From: Pirellula staleyi DSM 6068
GTDB lineage: Bacteria > Planctomycetota > Planctomycetia > Pirellulales > Pirellulaceae
Assembly: GCA_945875845.1 (NCBI GenBank)
Contig: CAMCMB010000037.1
Coordinates: 1-64,000 of the forward strand
Reading direction: 5' to 3'
DNA: 64,000 nucleotides
Each line of letters starts with the position of its first letter. The first letter of the stretch is position 1. The position numbers were made by a program, and so were the translations under genes. The notes below the pieces were generated by a model. The model worked only from the letters and a program-made list of their open reading frames with translations. It made no database searches and was not told where the DNA came from. Below are positions 19,819 through 30,221 of this stretch, in pieces.

Positions 19819-19876
19819 CGCTTGTGCGTTGCGGCTGACCAGACAAAAAATACGGATGTTCGTTTAATCAGAAAAT

Positions 19877-20530
19877 TCAGCCTGCGAGCGATCTCGGGTG
19901 GTACTCAAGTGCCCAAGCTCCGATGATTTTGATTCTTTGGCTTTGCAGTTTTTTGAGAACTTGGATTGTGCTTCGTGCGTCCGAAGCGGGATGCATTTGA
20001 ATCACAATGCCATTGCAAAGTCTGCCCATTCGCGACATGGCGGGAGAGCCTGCGTCCCCCAAGTCGAACAAAATGAGTCCAAACTCTTTTTTCCACTCGA
20101 GTAGGTTGGCAAGTTGGCCATTCCAACGCCTTTTTTCTTCTTGCGATTCTCCGAAACCCGACCAATGGATTTGGGCGTAAGACCCGCCGTGCACGAGTCC
20201 TTTCGAGATTGCGATATCATGATCTGGCGTACCGGATCGAAGTCGTACAACAAGAGTGTTTCGGCTGGTTTTCTGTCCGCAGCGAAGGGCTACGTCCGAA
20301 ACGATGCGTTCTACGAGCGCGTGGTCGCAAAATCCGGTTGTCCCAAGCCCCAGCAAGTATGGCTTTGTCTTCAGAATACTTGCAATAATCTCGTCGACGG
20401 GCAATTGCACGAGTGGCGGTGACATGGCCTCGCGTGGTTCAGGAGCGATAGAGACGACGTCTGGTACTCCTGTTTTCGAGCTCAACCCATTTTGGACGCG
20501 ATCGATGGGTGCATCGTCGTTGAGATTCAT
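19877..20530 (-). CDS. Hypothetical protein, possibly degenerate MinD/BY-kinase-like fold
   Basis: 217 aa; FGLILFDLGDAGSPAMSRMGRLCNGIVIQMHP resembles the Walker A'/post-A' region of CpsD/MinD; no Walker A; 4-bp overlap with upstream gene. Confidence 0.6.
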   Translation of the reverse strand: MNLNDDAPIDRVQNGLSSKTGVPDVVSIAPEPREAMSPPLVQLPVDEIIASILKTKPYLLGLGTTGFCDHALVERIVSDVALRCGQKTSRNTLVVRLRSGTPDHDIAISKGLVHGGSYAQIHWSGFGESQEEKRRWNGQLANLLEWKKEFGLILFDLGDAGSPAMSRMGRLCNGIVIQMHPASDARSTIQVLKKLQSQRIKIIGAWALEYHPRSLAG

Positions 20531-22431
20531 GAGTTTCTCAATTTGGTAAAGAGCTTGGCGTACGGATGCAACACAGCTCGACTACTGACGGCTGTCTCTT
20601 GCTGAGCCCCGGCTGGAAGGGATTCCAGATCGTCCTCAATCACGAGCAGATCTCGATCATCGCTCATGGCAGAACGCGCACTGAGCGAATCCGAATTCGA
20701 TTGTGCTGGCTCCAATCCATCTGAGCTGTTTCGTAGGCCCGAAAACGAGACGACATCGCCATGAGCTTGATGCGAAAGCCGTATCCCATCATAGCGATTC
20801 TGCTCATCGTGCGATTCGTACGAAAACCCAGGTTGACCAGCAAACGCATCGATTGACGTGGCAGGATCAAAGCTCATCGCACTCAGGTTGAGCACGGACA
20901 CTAACTCACGCATTTCCTCCTCGATTTGTCGTTCGAGATTGGCTGCCTGTCTCGGCGAGATATTGGAAATCGGTTCGGAATACTCGGAATACTCGAATTC
21001 GGTCGATCCATCCTCAAAGGACTTCGCGACGGGTGCAGCGAAGGACTCGGAGAGTCGGTTTCGTTGCGTCCCAATCGTTCTATTCAAGAACTCATTTCCT
21101 TCCTCGAGTTCCAAATGTTGAACCCGTTGGCTTGCGTCGGCAGTGGTGCCGGCAGTGGTGGTGCCGGCAGTGGTGGTGCCGGCAGTGGTGCCGAAGCTGT
21201 CAAGGTCATGATTGAGATTGCCGTAGGCTGCACCCGAATAGGCTTCGTAGCTGCGGGATGTCTGAACTGGGATCGAAAATTCTTCGTCGAAGTCGCCCGC
21301 AAATACGTCTAGAAGATTTTTCTTGGCCGGTTGTTGGATGTCGGTTGCTGGTGGCGCCTGCGAAGCGACCGCTCGCAATGAGGAATTCTTGCTGGACGGA
21401 GTATCCGATTCGAACTCCTCGTCCAACTGTCCAAATTCAATTGCGGGTTGCGAAGCGGCAATCGCAATGCTGTTTGGAGCGGAGATACTAATGGGTTGCG
21501 GAAACGCAGTCGGAACGTTGCTTGCAACAACATTGACGTTCGTAGTGGTCGATGGAGTTACCGAAGGGAGACTCGTCGAATCAGATTTCGCAATGGATTC
21601 TGGCTCACTCCAAGGATTTGGGAGTTGCTGGAGCACACACCAAGCGCGGCCAACCATCGCTGCCGAAACAGGCCGTTCACGATCGTGGTAAGCCAATAGC
21701 AGCGATTGGTCGGTAAGCTGATCGATCAAACGCGGGATTCCATCCGAACCTCGGTAGATAGCTTCGAGGGCATCGCGAGTCATCACATTGGAACTTGTTG
21801 CGCCGCTCAATTCTATTTTGTGAGTCACATACTGTGCCGTCTCTTGCATGCTCAGAGGGGTCAAATAGCAACGAGCAGCGAGTCGTTGATTCATCGATTC
21901 CATGTGGGGATGAGATAGGCAATCCTCCAATCGCATCGTTCCGCACAGCACCAATCGAACGCGAGGTAGACCATTTCGGACAACGTTCGTCAGCAGACGA
22001 AGCTCGTCGAGTAGCTTCATGGAGAGTGTTTGGGCCTCGTCGACGATCAAAACCAAGCCATCGTTTGGGTTTTCGACGGAGGGCTGAATGCGGTTCATCA
22101 GAGTCAATCGCAGTTCACCCTCGGACATGTCTCGGTAGGGCATCCGCAACTCGAACAGCAGACTTTGCAACAGTGCACGTCTTGTGATCAATTGTGAGCT
22201 TGCCAGCGTTACAACTTCGAAATTGCGTTGGAAGTTTTCGGCGATTCGCAAGCAGCACATGGTCTTGCCCAAACCGGTGCCACCGAAAATAGCGACAGGA
22301 CCTTCACCGCGCTGAATCGCACGCGAAGTTGTTTGGAAGGCTTGTTCGATACTAGTGGCTGGGAAATAGCGGTCGAGTGTGGATACGGCAAGAAAAGGCC
22401 TTTTGACAAATCCAAAAAATGTTTCGTACAT
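20527..22431 (-). CDS. ExeA/GspA-like AAA ATPase with long C-terminal low-complexity extension
   Basis: MYETFFGFVKRPFLAVSTLDRYFPATSIEQAF, IFGGTGLGKTMCCLRIAENF, LVLIVDEAQTLSMKLLDELRLLTN; start at 22431 preferred to 22617. Confidence 0.88.
   Translation of the reverse strand: MYETFFGFVKRPFLAVSTLDRYFPATSIEQAFQTTSRAIQRGEGPVAIFGGTGLGKTMCCLRIAENFQRNFEVVTLASSQLITRRALLQSLLFELRMPYRDMSEGELRLTLMNRIQPSVENPNDGLVLIVDEAQTLSMKLLDELRLLTNVVRNGLPRVRLVLCGTMRLEDCLSHPHMESMNQRLAARCYLTPLSMQETAQYVTHKIELSGATSSNVMTRDALEAIYRGSDGIPRLIDQLTDQSLLLAYHDRERPVSAAMVGRAWCVLQQLPNPWSEPESIAKSDSTSLPSVTPSTTTNVNVVASNVPTAFPQPISISAPNSIAIAASQPAIEFGQLDEEFESDTPSSKNSSLRAVASQAPPATDIQQPAKKNLLDVFAGDFDEEFSIPVQTSRSYEAYSGAAYGNLNHDLDSFGTTAGTTTAGTTTAGTTADASQRVQHLELEEGNEFLNRTIGTQRNRLSESFAAPVAKSFEDGSTEFEYSEYSEPISNISPRQAANLERQIEEEMRELVSVLNLSAMSFDPATSIDAFAGQPGFSYESHDEQNRYDGIRLSHQAHGDVVSFSGLRNSSDGLEPAQSNSDSLSARSAMSDDRDLLVIEDDLESLPAGAQQETAVSSRAVLHPYAKLFTKLRNS
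21139..21192. repeat. 12/15-bp tandem repeat inside the AAA ATPase gene
   Basis: ggcagtggtgcc ggcagtggtggtgcc ggcagtggtggtgcc ggcagtggtgcc; encodes TTAGTTTAGTTTAGTTA. Confidence 0.85.
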
Positions 22432-22546
22432 CCGTTCGGTTCCGTAAGTGAAGTGGCCTTCGCGATCTTTAAACTGTAGTCGTTGTATCGTCTGATTCGC
22501 CGTGAAGGCATTAGACTTATCGCTACAATCCGCAAAGATTACCGCG

Positions 22547-23386
22547 TCACTTGAGCCGTTCGACTTTTCCGCCCTTGAGCCGAACCAGCGCGTCGCATTG
22601 CATCGCGATGTTCTCATCGTGCGTGACCATGACGATCGTCAGCCCAGATTCTTGGTTTAGGTTTCTGAGAAGTTGCAAAATGGATTGACCCGATTCTTGG
22701 TCCAGGTTTCCGGTGGGCTCATCGGCCAACAGCAATTTCGGGTCGGTGATCAAGGCGCGCGCGATGGCGGTCCTCTGCATCTCACCACCGGAAAGCTGAC
22801 TCGGTTTGTGATTGAGCCGGTGCGAAAGTCCCACCATCTCGGCGAGTTCCTTGGCTCGTTTCAAGATGGACGAGCGATTTCGGAAATAGGAAAGGATGCT
22901 CTGACCAATCATGGCTGGGGCGATCACGTTTTCGAGTAAAGTGAGTTCCGGCAGCAGGTGATAGAACTGAAAGATCATTCCCAATTGCTGGTTTCGAAAT
23001 GCGTCTCGCTTTCTTGCGGGCAGGTTGTCGATCCGCTGATTCGCGAAATGGATTTCGCCGCTATCTGGACGGTCCAGGGTCCCCAACAAATGTAGCAATG
23101 TGCTTTTTCCGGAGCCACTTTGCCCCACGATCGCAGTCATCTTGCCATGCTCCGCCGAGAAATCAACTCCCTTGAGAACAGCGACGCTGGTTTTGTGGCG
23201 GCGGTAGGATTTCGTGACTCCACGTGCATCCACCATCGATTCACTCGAGAACGATTGCGGCGACGTCGAATGGGTTTTTTCCGCGTGTCCTGATTCGTTA
23301 TCCGTTTCGGGGCGCACCACACGGAGCTGGTTTGCCGCGGATGTTATTGGTTTTGCAAGCGACTTTGCTGGCGTAGAATTATTCAT
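22547..23386 (-). CDS. ABC transporter ATP-binding protein, LolD/MacB type
   Basis: VGQSGSGKSTLLHLLGTLDRPDSG, LSGGEMQRTAIARALITDPKLLLADEPTGNLD. Confidence 0.93.
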   Translation of the reverse strand: MNNSTPAKSLAKPITSAANQLRVVRPETDNESGHAEKTHSTSPQSFSSESMVDARGVTKSYRRHKTSVAVLKGVDFSAEHGKMTAIVGQSGSGKSTLLHLLGTLDRPDSGEIHFANQRIDNLPARKRDAFRNQQLGMIFQFYHLLPELTLLENVIAPAMIGQSILSYFRNRSSILKRAKELAEMVGLSHRLNHKPSQLSGGEMQRTAIARALITDPKLLLADEPTGNLDQESGQSILQLLRNLNQESGLTIVMVTHDENIAMQCDALVRLKGGKVERLK

Positions 23387-25007
23387 AGCGCAGGGCCTCC
23401 ACGGGATGCATTCGAGCTGCTCGGATCGACGGCAATACGCTTGCCAAGATAGCGATCAGCACAGCGCCGATACTAACCCAAACGATCGTAAACGGATGGA
23501 TGACGGTTGGAATGGTGTCGAAGTAATAGACCGTCGGGTCAAATACTTCGCGACCCGTTATCCATTCCAAGACTCGAGCGATTTCATTAATTTTCCAGAC
23601 AAATGCCAATCCGCACAGGACTCCCACTCCAGATCCTACCGAGCCTAGCAACACTCCATACCCAAGAAAGATAGAAGCGATACCGCTTCCGGGCGCTCCC
23701 AACGATTTAAGGACACCGATGTCGCGCGTTTTCTCCACAACGATCATGAAGAAGGTCGCTAGAATCCCAAATCCAGCAACTGCAATAATCATGAACAGTA
23801 AAACATTCAAGATCGTGGTTTCGAGTTGCACGGCTGCTAATAGTGGTCCCTGTGTATCGCGCCATGAGTTCACTTGAACATACGATTCGGAGGGTGGAAA
23901 CTCGTCTCGAAGCGAGTCTCGAGCGGAGTTCAAATCGGTTCCGCGTGCCAGCTTGATCTGAATAGACGTAACCGCACCTTGTTTGGATACCGGATCGAAC
24001 ATTCCACGTGCGCGTTGCAAGGCTTCGATGGGAACGAATGCAAACGTTCCATCGTATTCACTCATCTTGCTTTCATAAAAATCCACGACCGTAAAGAGTT
24101 CGTCGATGGCCCGTGGAGGCGAACCTGCGTTGGGAAAGGCAATACTAACGTCATCGCCAGGTCGAATGAAGAAATAGTCTTTGACTTGACCCTCCGCATC
24201 TCGACCGCGAACGCTGCCGATTCCAATTCCCAGAACAATGCCGATGCGTTGCTCTACGGAGGCGTCGAATACGCGTCCACCCCCGCCGTTTTGGATCGGT
24301 TGAATCGCGGGGCCTCCAAGCAAATCCAAATTGCTTTCCGCTTGTTGGGTGGCATCTTCCTTGGCTTGGGAATCGGCTCCCTGGTCGGTGGTCGAATCGC
24401 TCAAGGGTTGAGAGTCTTTGGCGATCTGGGTTTGCTGCTCTTCGGAAATTTTCGCTTGAAGTTGTCGATACCGCTCTAACTCAGTCTGGCGATCTTTTTT
24501 GAGTTGCTCGACCCGGCTTCGATACTCCCAGCCCGATGGCTGCAGGGCTTCTCGCTCAGGAGCATATCCATTGCGTTTGAGAATGAAATCCAGTTGCTGC
24601 TTGTTGTCAGGGTGGAGAAGATACTTGCTAAAATCGCTGACACTTGCATAGGTCGTCTGGTCGATCCCGATGAGATTGATTTGTTGCGTATGAGCGTTTC
24701 CGTTGTGATGAAAAGTCATCATGGCTGGCAACGTGACAACGGTGGTGATTCCATCTACGGAATCTCCGAGTCGGGCTCGAATGCGGTCGATGTACCAACT
24801 GGGTTCCGCGATACCGTTGGTGGCTCGGGTTTCGACGACGAGATCGCTGAGAATCCCGTGCATTCGATCCTGCATCTGGGACGTGAAGCCGTCCATGACA
24901 CTATTAACCACGATCAACGTAGCAACACCCAAGGTGACCGACACGATGGATGCCAGGGCGATCCAACGCGTTTTCAAGTAACGCCAACACAACAATACCT
25001 TGTACAT
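23379..25007 (-). CDS. ABC transporter permease, LolC/LolE-like (FtsX domain)
   Basis: MYKVLLCWRYLKTRWIALASIVSVTLGVATLIVVNSVMDGF; C-terminal FtsX TMs (VVEKTRDIGVLKSLGAPGSGIASIFLGYG...SIRAARMHPVEALRYE); overlaps the ATPase gene by 8 bp. Confidence 0.88.
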   Translation of the reverse strand: MYKVLLCWRYLKTRWIALASIVSVTLGVATLIVVNSVMDGFTSQMQDRMHGILSDLVVETRATNGIAEPSWYIDRIRARLGDSVDGITTVVTLPAMMTFHHNGNAHTQQINLIGIDQTTYASVSDFSKYLLHPDNKQQLDFILKRNGYAPEREALQPSGWEYRSRVEQLKKDRQTELERYRQLQAKISEEQQTQIAKDSQPLSDSTTDQGADSQAKEDATQQAESNLDLLGGPAIQPIQNGGGGRVFDASVEQRIGIVLGIGIGSVRGRDAEGQVKDYFFIRPGDDVSIAFPNAGSPPRAIDELFTVVDFYESKMSEYDGTFAFVPIEALQRARGMFDPVSKQGAVTSIQIKLARGTDLNSARDSLRDEFPPSESYVQVNSWRDTQGPLLAAVQLETTILNVLLFMIIAVAGFGILATFFMIVVEKTRDIGVLKSLGAPGSGIASIFLGYGVLLGSVGSGVGVLCGLAFVWKINEIARVLEWITGREVFDPTVYYFDTIPTVIHPFTIVWVSIGAVLIAILASVLPSIRAARMHPVEALRYE

Positions 25008-25460
25008 TCCGCGTTCCTTTGCATGTACCGTTCGACGATGTCGACCCATCCGTTGGCCTACAAGGGTTCGTAAATAGCATTCTTGGTCCATCGGATGCCA
25101 TAGCATTCCCGTTTTTCTGTCGGTTCGGGTTCATGTCAGCCATGTCGCGTTCCCAAAATTCGTAGAAAACGTCACAGGACAATCCATGAGCTTCGCCATT
25201 AGCCATCATTTTGAATTCGCGATGAATATCTGCCGTCGCTTTGCGACGAATCCAGAGCGACGCAACTCGGAGTCGCGAAGCTGCGGCATGGGGCACAGCA
25301 CATTTACTTGGGATGGCCGCGCGTACTGGTTCGTCCGTAACGTAATAACGTGGTCGGAATAGTCTAAAGTGCCGAAAACCAGTGTCGATGAGCGAAACGG
25401 GGCATTGCAATCCGGCTGTACCTAGTTGAGTTCTTAGTTGACATTGTTAAACTAACAACG

Positions 25461-27119
25461 GTGTTTTCTACTCCATTGGGCGTCGGAGAAGTCAGCGTGA
25501 AGCGATATCAGATGTTTCAGAAAGTCGTCTGTGGATTGATGGCGACTTTCATGATCATGTCTGTGCTGAATGCGGACGAGCGTCTCTTGCCTGCGCAATT
25601 GGACGAACGGGTTGCTGTGGGATTTGCCGGGCAACCGCCTGCTCCGCTAGCGGACGACGCGGAGTTTCTCAGACGCATTTGGCTGGATTTGGCCGGGTGC
25701 ATTCCGACGTCGAATGATGCTCGTCACTTTCTAGACGATACCGATCCCGGCAAACGGTCGCGAATGATTGAGCAACTGTTGGCTGCCCCGACGTATGCAC
25801 AGCGGATGCAGGAACTGTTCCATGTCGTGCTGATGGAACGTCGTGGCGACCATGAGAAGTGGAAGCAATACCTTTACAACGCATTTGAACGGAACAAACC
25901 CTGGGATCAGATGGTTCGCGAAGTCCTGAACCCCGATCCGCAAGATGAAAATCGTCGCGGCGCGGCATTTTTCTATGCCAAACGCATCGAGGCGAATGGG
26001 CAGAACCCAATCGATCATCCGGGACTCACGCGAGATGTGGGTCGATTGTTTCTCGGAGCCGATCTGCAATGCGCTCAGTGCCATGATCATCTGTTCATCG
26101 ATGACTACAAGCAACGAGACTTCCAGGGACTGTATTCCGTGTACCTTAATCTTGCGGCAAAAAGTTCTCCGGACATTCCCGCCGTGACGGAAAAGCCCAT
26201 GAAAAAAAAGCTCGAATTTATTTCCGTCTTCGATCCGACGCAGAACGAAACGGGACCGCGTATTCCGTTTGGTTTGGAGATACCAATCCCTGAGCAAGGA
26301 AAAGACGCCGCGCCGGTTAGTTTGCTGGCGGTGCTGGCCAGTGAGTTGCCCACAGCTCAGAACGCATTGTTTTCCAGGAATATCGCCAATCGTTTATGGT
26401 TTGTGATGATGGGCCGAGGCCTCGTGCATCCGCTGGATCTGCATCATTCCGACAACCCGCCGTCGCATCCGGAAGTGCTGGACCTGTTGGCGTCTGAATT
26501 TGTCGCCCATCAATACGACATCAAATGGATGCTGCGACAATTGGCACTCAGCCAGACTTATCAGCGAAGCAGCCGTTACCCGGTTGCTTCTGCCAATGCT
26601 GCCAGCGCGGCGGCGTCTGTGAATGTTGAGCAGGTCCGTCCGCAGAGTTACCTGTTGGCCAATGAAAAGCGAATGATGGCCGAGCAACTGCTGCATAGCA
26701 CGCTCAGGGCGACGGGTAATTTAGAACGTCTACAGCAGGCGACGGTGGACGGAAAACCCAATGCAGAACTTACCGAACTGACCAAACGATTTGTGGCCGC
26801 CTTTGCCAATGAACCTCGCGAACCTGAAGACCAGATCAACCCGTCCGTCAAAGGTGCGCTGTTCAGTCTGAACGACGATTTGGTGCTGCAACTGGTGTCG
26901 CGCCAATCCGGTAATCTGATCGACCGACTGCTGGCGATGACCAGCGATGAACTTCTGGCGGATGAGTTGTATCTGTCCGTGTTCACTCGCCGACCCAATA
27001 ACGAAGAACGCAACGAACTTGCCGCATGGCTAACGAAGCACAACGACCGTCGCGAAAAAGCGATCGCGAACTGGGTTTGGTCAATGCTTACCTCGATGGA
27101 ATTTGTGGTCAATCACTGA
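25461..27119 (+). CDS. DUF1549/DUF1553 domain protein
   Basis: 552 aa; signal peptide, DDAEFLRRIWLDLAGCIPT, DLQCAQCHDHLFIDDYKQRDFQGLYS, NRLWFVMMGRGLVHPLDLHHSDNPPSHPEVLDLLA; alternative ATG at 25512. Confidence 0.92.
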   Translation: MFSTPLGVGEVSVKRYQMFQKVVCGLMATFMIMSVLNADERLLPAQLDERVAVGFAGQPPAPLADDAEFLRRIWLDLAGCIPTSNDARHFLDDTDPGKRSRMIEQLLAAPTYAQRMQELFHVVLMERRGDHEKWKQYLYNAFERNKPWDQMVREVLNPDPQDENRRGAAFFYAKRIEANGQNPIDHPGLTRDVGRLFLGADLQCAQCHDHLFIDDYKQRDFQGLYSVYLNLAAKSSPDIPAVTEKPMKKKLEFISVFDPTQNETGPRIPFGLEIPIPEQGKDAAPVSLLAVLASELPTAQNALFSRNIANRLWFVMMGRGLVHPLDLHHSDNPPSHPEVLDLLASEFVAHQYDIKWMLRQLALSQTYQRSSRYPVASANAASAAASVNVEQVRPQSYLLANEKRMMAEQLLHSTLRATGNLERLQQATVDGKPNAELTELTKRFVAAFANEPREPEDQINPSVKGALFSLNDDLVLQLVSRQSGNLIDRLLAMTSDELLADELYLSVFTRRPNNEERNELAAWLTKHNDRREKAIANWVWSMLTSMEFVVNH

Positions 27120-27139
27120 TAACGAAAGCGGACGTCGCA

Positions 27140-28420
27140 ATGAATCAACGACAACTTTGCAAACCATGGGAACATCGGCTTTCAAGGCGACAGATGCTCG
27201 GCGCAGCGGCAGCGGGAGGACTCGGCTTGGGCACATTTTTGCAACCTTGCGTGGCCGATGAACTGGCAAAGAACGACAAGCAGGTTCTACTGATCTGGCT
27301 CGATGGTGGCATGAGTCAACTGGAAAGCTGGGACCCGAAGCCGAACACGGAATTCGGAGGTCCGTTCCGGGCGATCCCGACTTCCGTGCCGGGGATTCAT
27401 GTGTGCGAGTTGCTTAAGCACACGGCCAAACAAATGCATCACCTAGCCGTGCTGCGCAGCGTCTGTACTCAGGACAACAGCCATTCTGCAGGCGTCGCTA
27501 GAATGAATCGCGGGGATCCGAAAAATCGAGGTGTGGAGTATCCTTATCTGGGTTCGGCGGTGGCCAAACTACTTGGGCCGACTAGCAGCGGCATGCCTCC
27601 TTATATCTGGATCAAACCCAATAGCGGTGGTTTTAAGGCAAGCGATGCCGGGTTTCTGGGAGCAAAGTACGGTGCTCTGGCCTTAGGGGACGGTAAGCCA
27701 CCGGACAATTTGCTGCTAAACAAATCCATCAGCCCGGAGGAAGACGAACTTCGCAATGAACTGCGCCGAAAGTTTAATGATCGGTACGCTGTCGGACGTC
27801 GAACGCAATGGACCGACGCCAACAGCTATGTCTATGAACTGGCTCAGAAACTCATGAAACGCGACGACCTGTTTGACGAATCCTCCTTCACAGACAAGGA
27901 TCGCCAGCGGTACGGGACTCACGAACTTGGTCGTCATCTGTTGCTGGCTCGGCGAACTCTGGAAACCGGCGTGCGGTTCGTGAAGGTCAATTCGTATCAT
28001 TGGGACAGTCACGGCGACAACTTCAACGCTAGTGAAAGTTTGATCAGCCAGTTTGATCAGCCGTTTGCAGCACTCATCGAAGACCTGCACCAGCGCACTA
28101 TGCTGGACAATGTACTGGTGATTGTGATGAGCGAGTTTGGGAGAACTCCAAAAATCAATTCGCACGTCGGTCGCGACCACTGGCCGGAAGCGTGGTCGAT
28201 CGCCATGGCCGGTGCGGGAATCAGGAAAGGCGTGGTTGTTGGTAAGACCAATGACCAGGGAACCTTTGTCGAAGACAAGCCCTATGACATCGGGCATCTT
28301 TTTCATACTTGGTTCAAAGCCATGGGAGTGCCTCCTGACAAAATGGAATACGACAACCAGGGTCAGCCACTTCCGGTTGCCCACGACGATTGCGGCCCGA
28401 TTGATGAGTTACTGGTGTGA
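27140..28420 (+). CDS. DUF1501 domain protein with Tat-like signal
   Basis: RLSRRQMLGAAAAGGLGLGTF; LIWLDGGMSQLESWDPKPNTEFGGPFRAI; VIVMSEFGRTPKIN. Confidence 0.92.
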   Translation: MNQRQLCKPWEHRLSRRQMLGAAAAGGLGLGTFLQPCVADELAKNDKQVLLIWLDGGMSQLESWDPKPNTEFGGPFRAIPTSVPGIHVCELLKHTAKQMHHLAVLRSVCTQDNSHSAGVARMNRGDPKNRGVEYPYLGSAVAKLLGPTSSGMPPYIWIKPNSGGFKASDAGFLGAKYGALALGDGKPPDNLLLNKSISPEEDELRNELRRKFNDRYAVGRRTQWTDANSYVYELAQKLMKRDDLFDESSFTDKDRQRYGTHELGRHLLLARRTLETGVRFVKVNSYHWDSHGDNFNASESLISQFDQPFAALIEDLHQRTMLDNVLVIVMSEFGRTPKINSHVGRDHWPEAWSIAMAGAGIRKGVVVGKTNDQGTFVEDKPYDIGHLFHTWFKAMGVPPDKMEYDNQGQPLPVAHDDCGPIDELLV

Positions 28421-28438
28421 GCCTTGCGGAGCTATTCA

Positions 28439-29491
28439 ATGGACAACACAACCTTGCTTTCCGAATTCCAACCGAAGCCCACAAAGCAGGTCATCGAATA
28501 TGAACGGCAGCTCTTTCAGGCCAGGTTCAGCCCGTGCGGAAAGTTCCTCCTTGCCAGCGGATACGATGCCACCATCCAGCGCTGGGATGTGAGCGGTAGT
28601 GAATCCAAGCGTCTGAATCCGTGCTTGGGCCATCACGCCTGGGTACCGTGCCTGGCATTTATTCCGACAACCGAACGCATCGTTTCGGCCGATTCATGGG
28701 GACAGATCGCTGTCTGGCGATACGCAGACGAAACTCCATCGCCGGTCTGGAAAAACGATACTGCTCACGATGGCTGGGTGCGAGCTGTGGCCGTCAGCCC
28801 GGATGGACAACGGATTGCCTCGGGCGGCAACGATCGTATGCTGCGCATGTGGTCGGCTGCCGATGGCAAGTTGCTTAAGGAGTGGCCTCATCCCGAAAAG
28901 ATCTTCAGCCTTTGCTTTCATCCAAGCGGATCATCGCTGGTGTCCGGCGATCTGAAAGGGGTAATTCGCGACTGGGACATTGACACCGCCACGGTTCGCC
29001 GCGAACTTGATGCTCGTGTTCTCTATCAGTTGGATAAGATTCAGGAGTGCGGTGGAGTTCGTCATCTAAGCTTCAACCACGACGGCAAGCGATTGGCCTG
29101 CGCGGGCCAGAAGACTCCTGGAGGCGGATTCTCTACCGGTTTTCCTTGCGTGCTGGTCTTTGACTGGGATGATGGCCAGCTTTTGCGAGAAATGCAGATG
29201 GGCAAGAATGACGATGGTTTCGCTTACGACGCCATCTTCCACCCAGCAGGATTCGTGATGGCTACGAGTTGTGCGTTTCCGGGCAAAGGATTTGTCTGGT
29301 GTTGGACGCCACAAAACGAAAAGCCATTTTTTGAAAGCACTTCGATTCCAAACGGTCGCAGCCTAAGCCTGCATCCCGATGGCCGCCGCATCGCTCTGCT
29401 GGTCTCGAAGTCTGCCAACGGTAATGGACGAGTTCTTGTGCAGGGAGTTTACCAAGGAGGATCGGCCCAAATCCACATTTTGGAGTTTTAG
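28439..29491 (+). CDS. WD40 repeat protein
   Basis: Repeated ..DGQRIASGGNDRMLRMWSAADGKLLKEW..-type blades; immediately downstream of the DUF1501 gene. Confidence 0.88.
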   Translation: MDNTTLLSEFQPKPTKQVIEYERQLFQARFSPCGKFLLASGYDATIQRWDVSGSESKRLNPCLGHHAWVPCLAFIPTTERIVSADSWGQIAVWRYADETPSPVWKNDTAHDGWVRAVAVSPDGQRIASGGNDRMLRMWSAADGKLLKEWPHPEKIFSLCFHPSGSSLVSGDLKGVIRDWDIDTATVRRELDARVLYQLDKIQECGGVRHLSFNHDGKRLACAGQKTPGGGFSTGFPCVLVFDWDDGQLLREMQMGKNDDGFAYDAIFHPAGFVMATSCAFPGKGFVWCWTPQNEKPFFESTSIPNGRSLSLHPDGRRIALLVSKSANGNGRVLVQGVYQGGSAQIHILEF

Positions 29492-30221
29492 GTAAAATTC
29501 GCGATTTGGCGGAAACCACTCCGGTGTTGTTTCTAAAAAGGATGTCTCCGGAGACGGAAATGCAACCGGCGAAGTCGGTCTTTAATGCTTAGCAGCCCGC
29601 CGAGTCGCTCGTCAAAATCGAATGTCGCTCCGTCGGATTTTATCGGGCGCACGAGTCGTGCGCTTTTTGCGAGGTAGATTCACGATAAGACAGTTGCCGA
29701 GGGCAAGTTGGGATGTGCGAGAGAATTCGATGGGTCGTCCGCTGGGTCTGGATTTGAACAGCGACCCTCATTTGCTCTTTGCACAACCGATCAACGTTCG
29801 TGCTTGGCTAGCCACTCGATGCTAACCGCCAAAAACTTTCAGCCACCTGTCAACCGTAAACCAACCAGTAGATCAAACAAGCCAAGAAACTCGGTTGGAG
29901 TCAGACGGGGTTTCCCGTTTTCGATTTCATTGAATTCGCTGGTATCCGGTGGTGGCAGTCATTGGGCCATCATTTTCAAGGAGCAAGGAAGTTTTGGAAT
30001 CGCGGAAGCTGCGGACTGCTATAATCGGATAGGCATTCGCGAGGGGGACCGGGCGTGAGTGCCTGGGTTGCGGGAAGAGTTTGCAATTTGGTTGAAGCGT
30101 TCAATCGCAAAAAAGAGTAGTATTCATGGTTTAGCATCGACTTTACGGAAATCACTGTGTGTTGGTGGATTTTGCTTCCCCCTCGGCTTCGAAAGCCAAT
30201 TTTGGAACGTGCAGAGGTCTC

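Noticed and set aside
24904-25410. 168-aa minus-strand ORF upstream of the LolC/E-like gene
   Set aside because: Overlaps the permease N-terminus out of frame and shows no domain signature; cannot be supported.
29622-30058. Short ORFs between the WD40 and response regulator genes
   Set aside because: Biased composition, no domain, overlapping frames; treated as non-coding.
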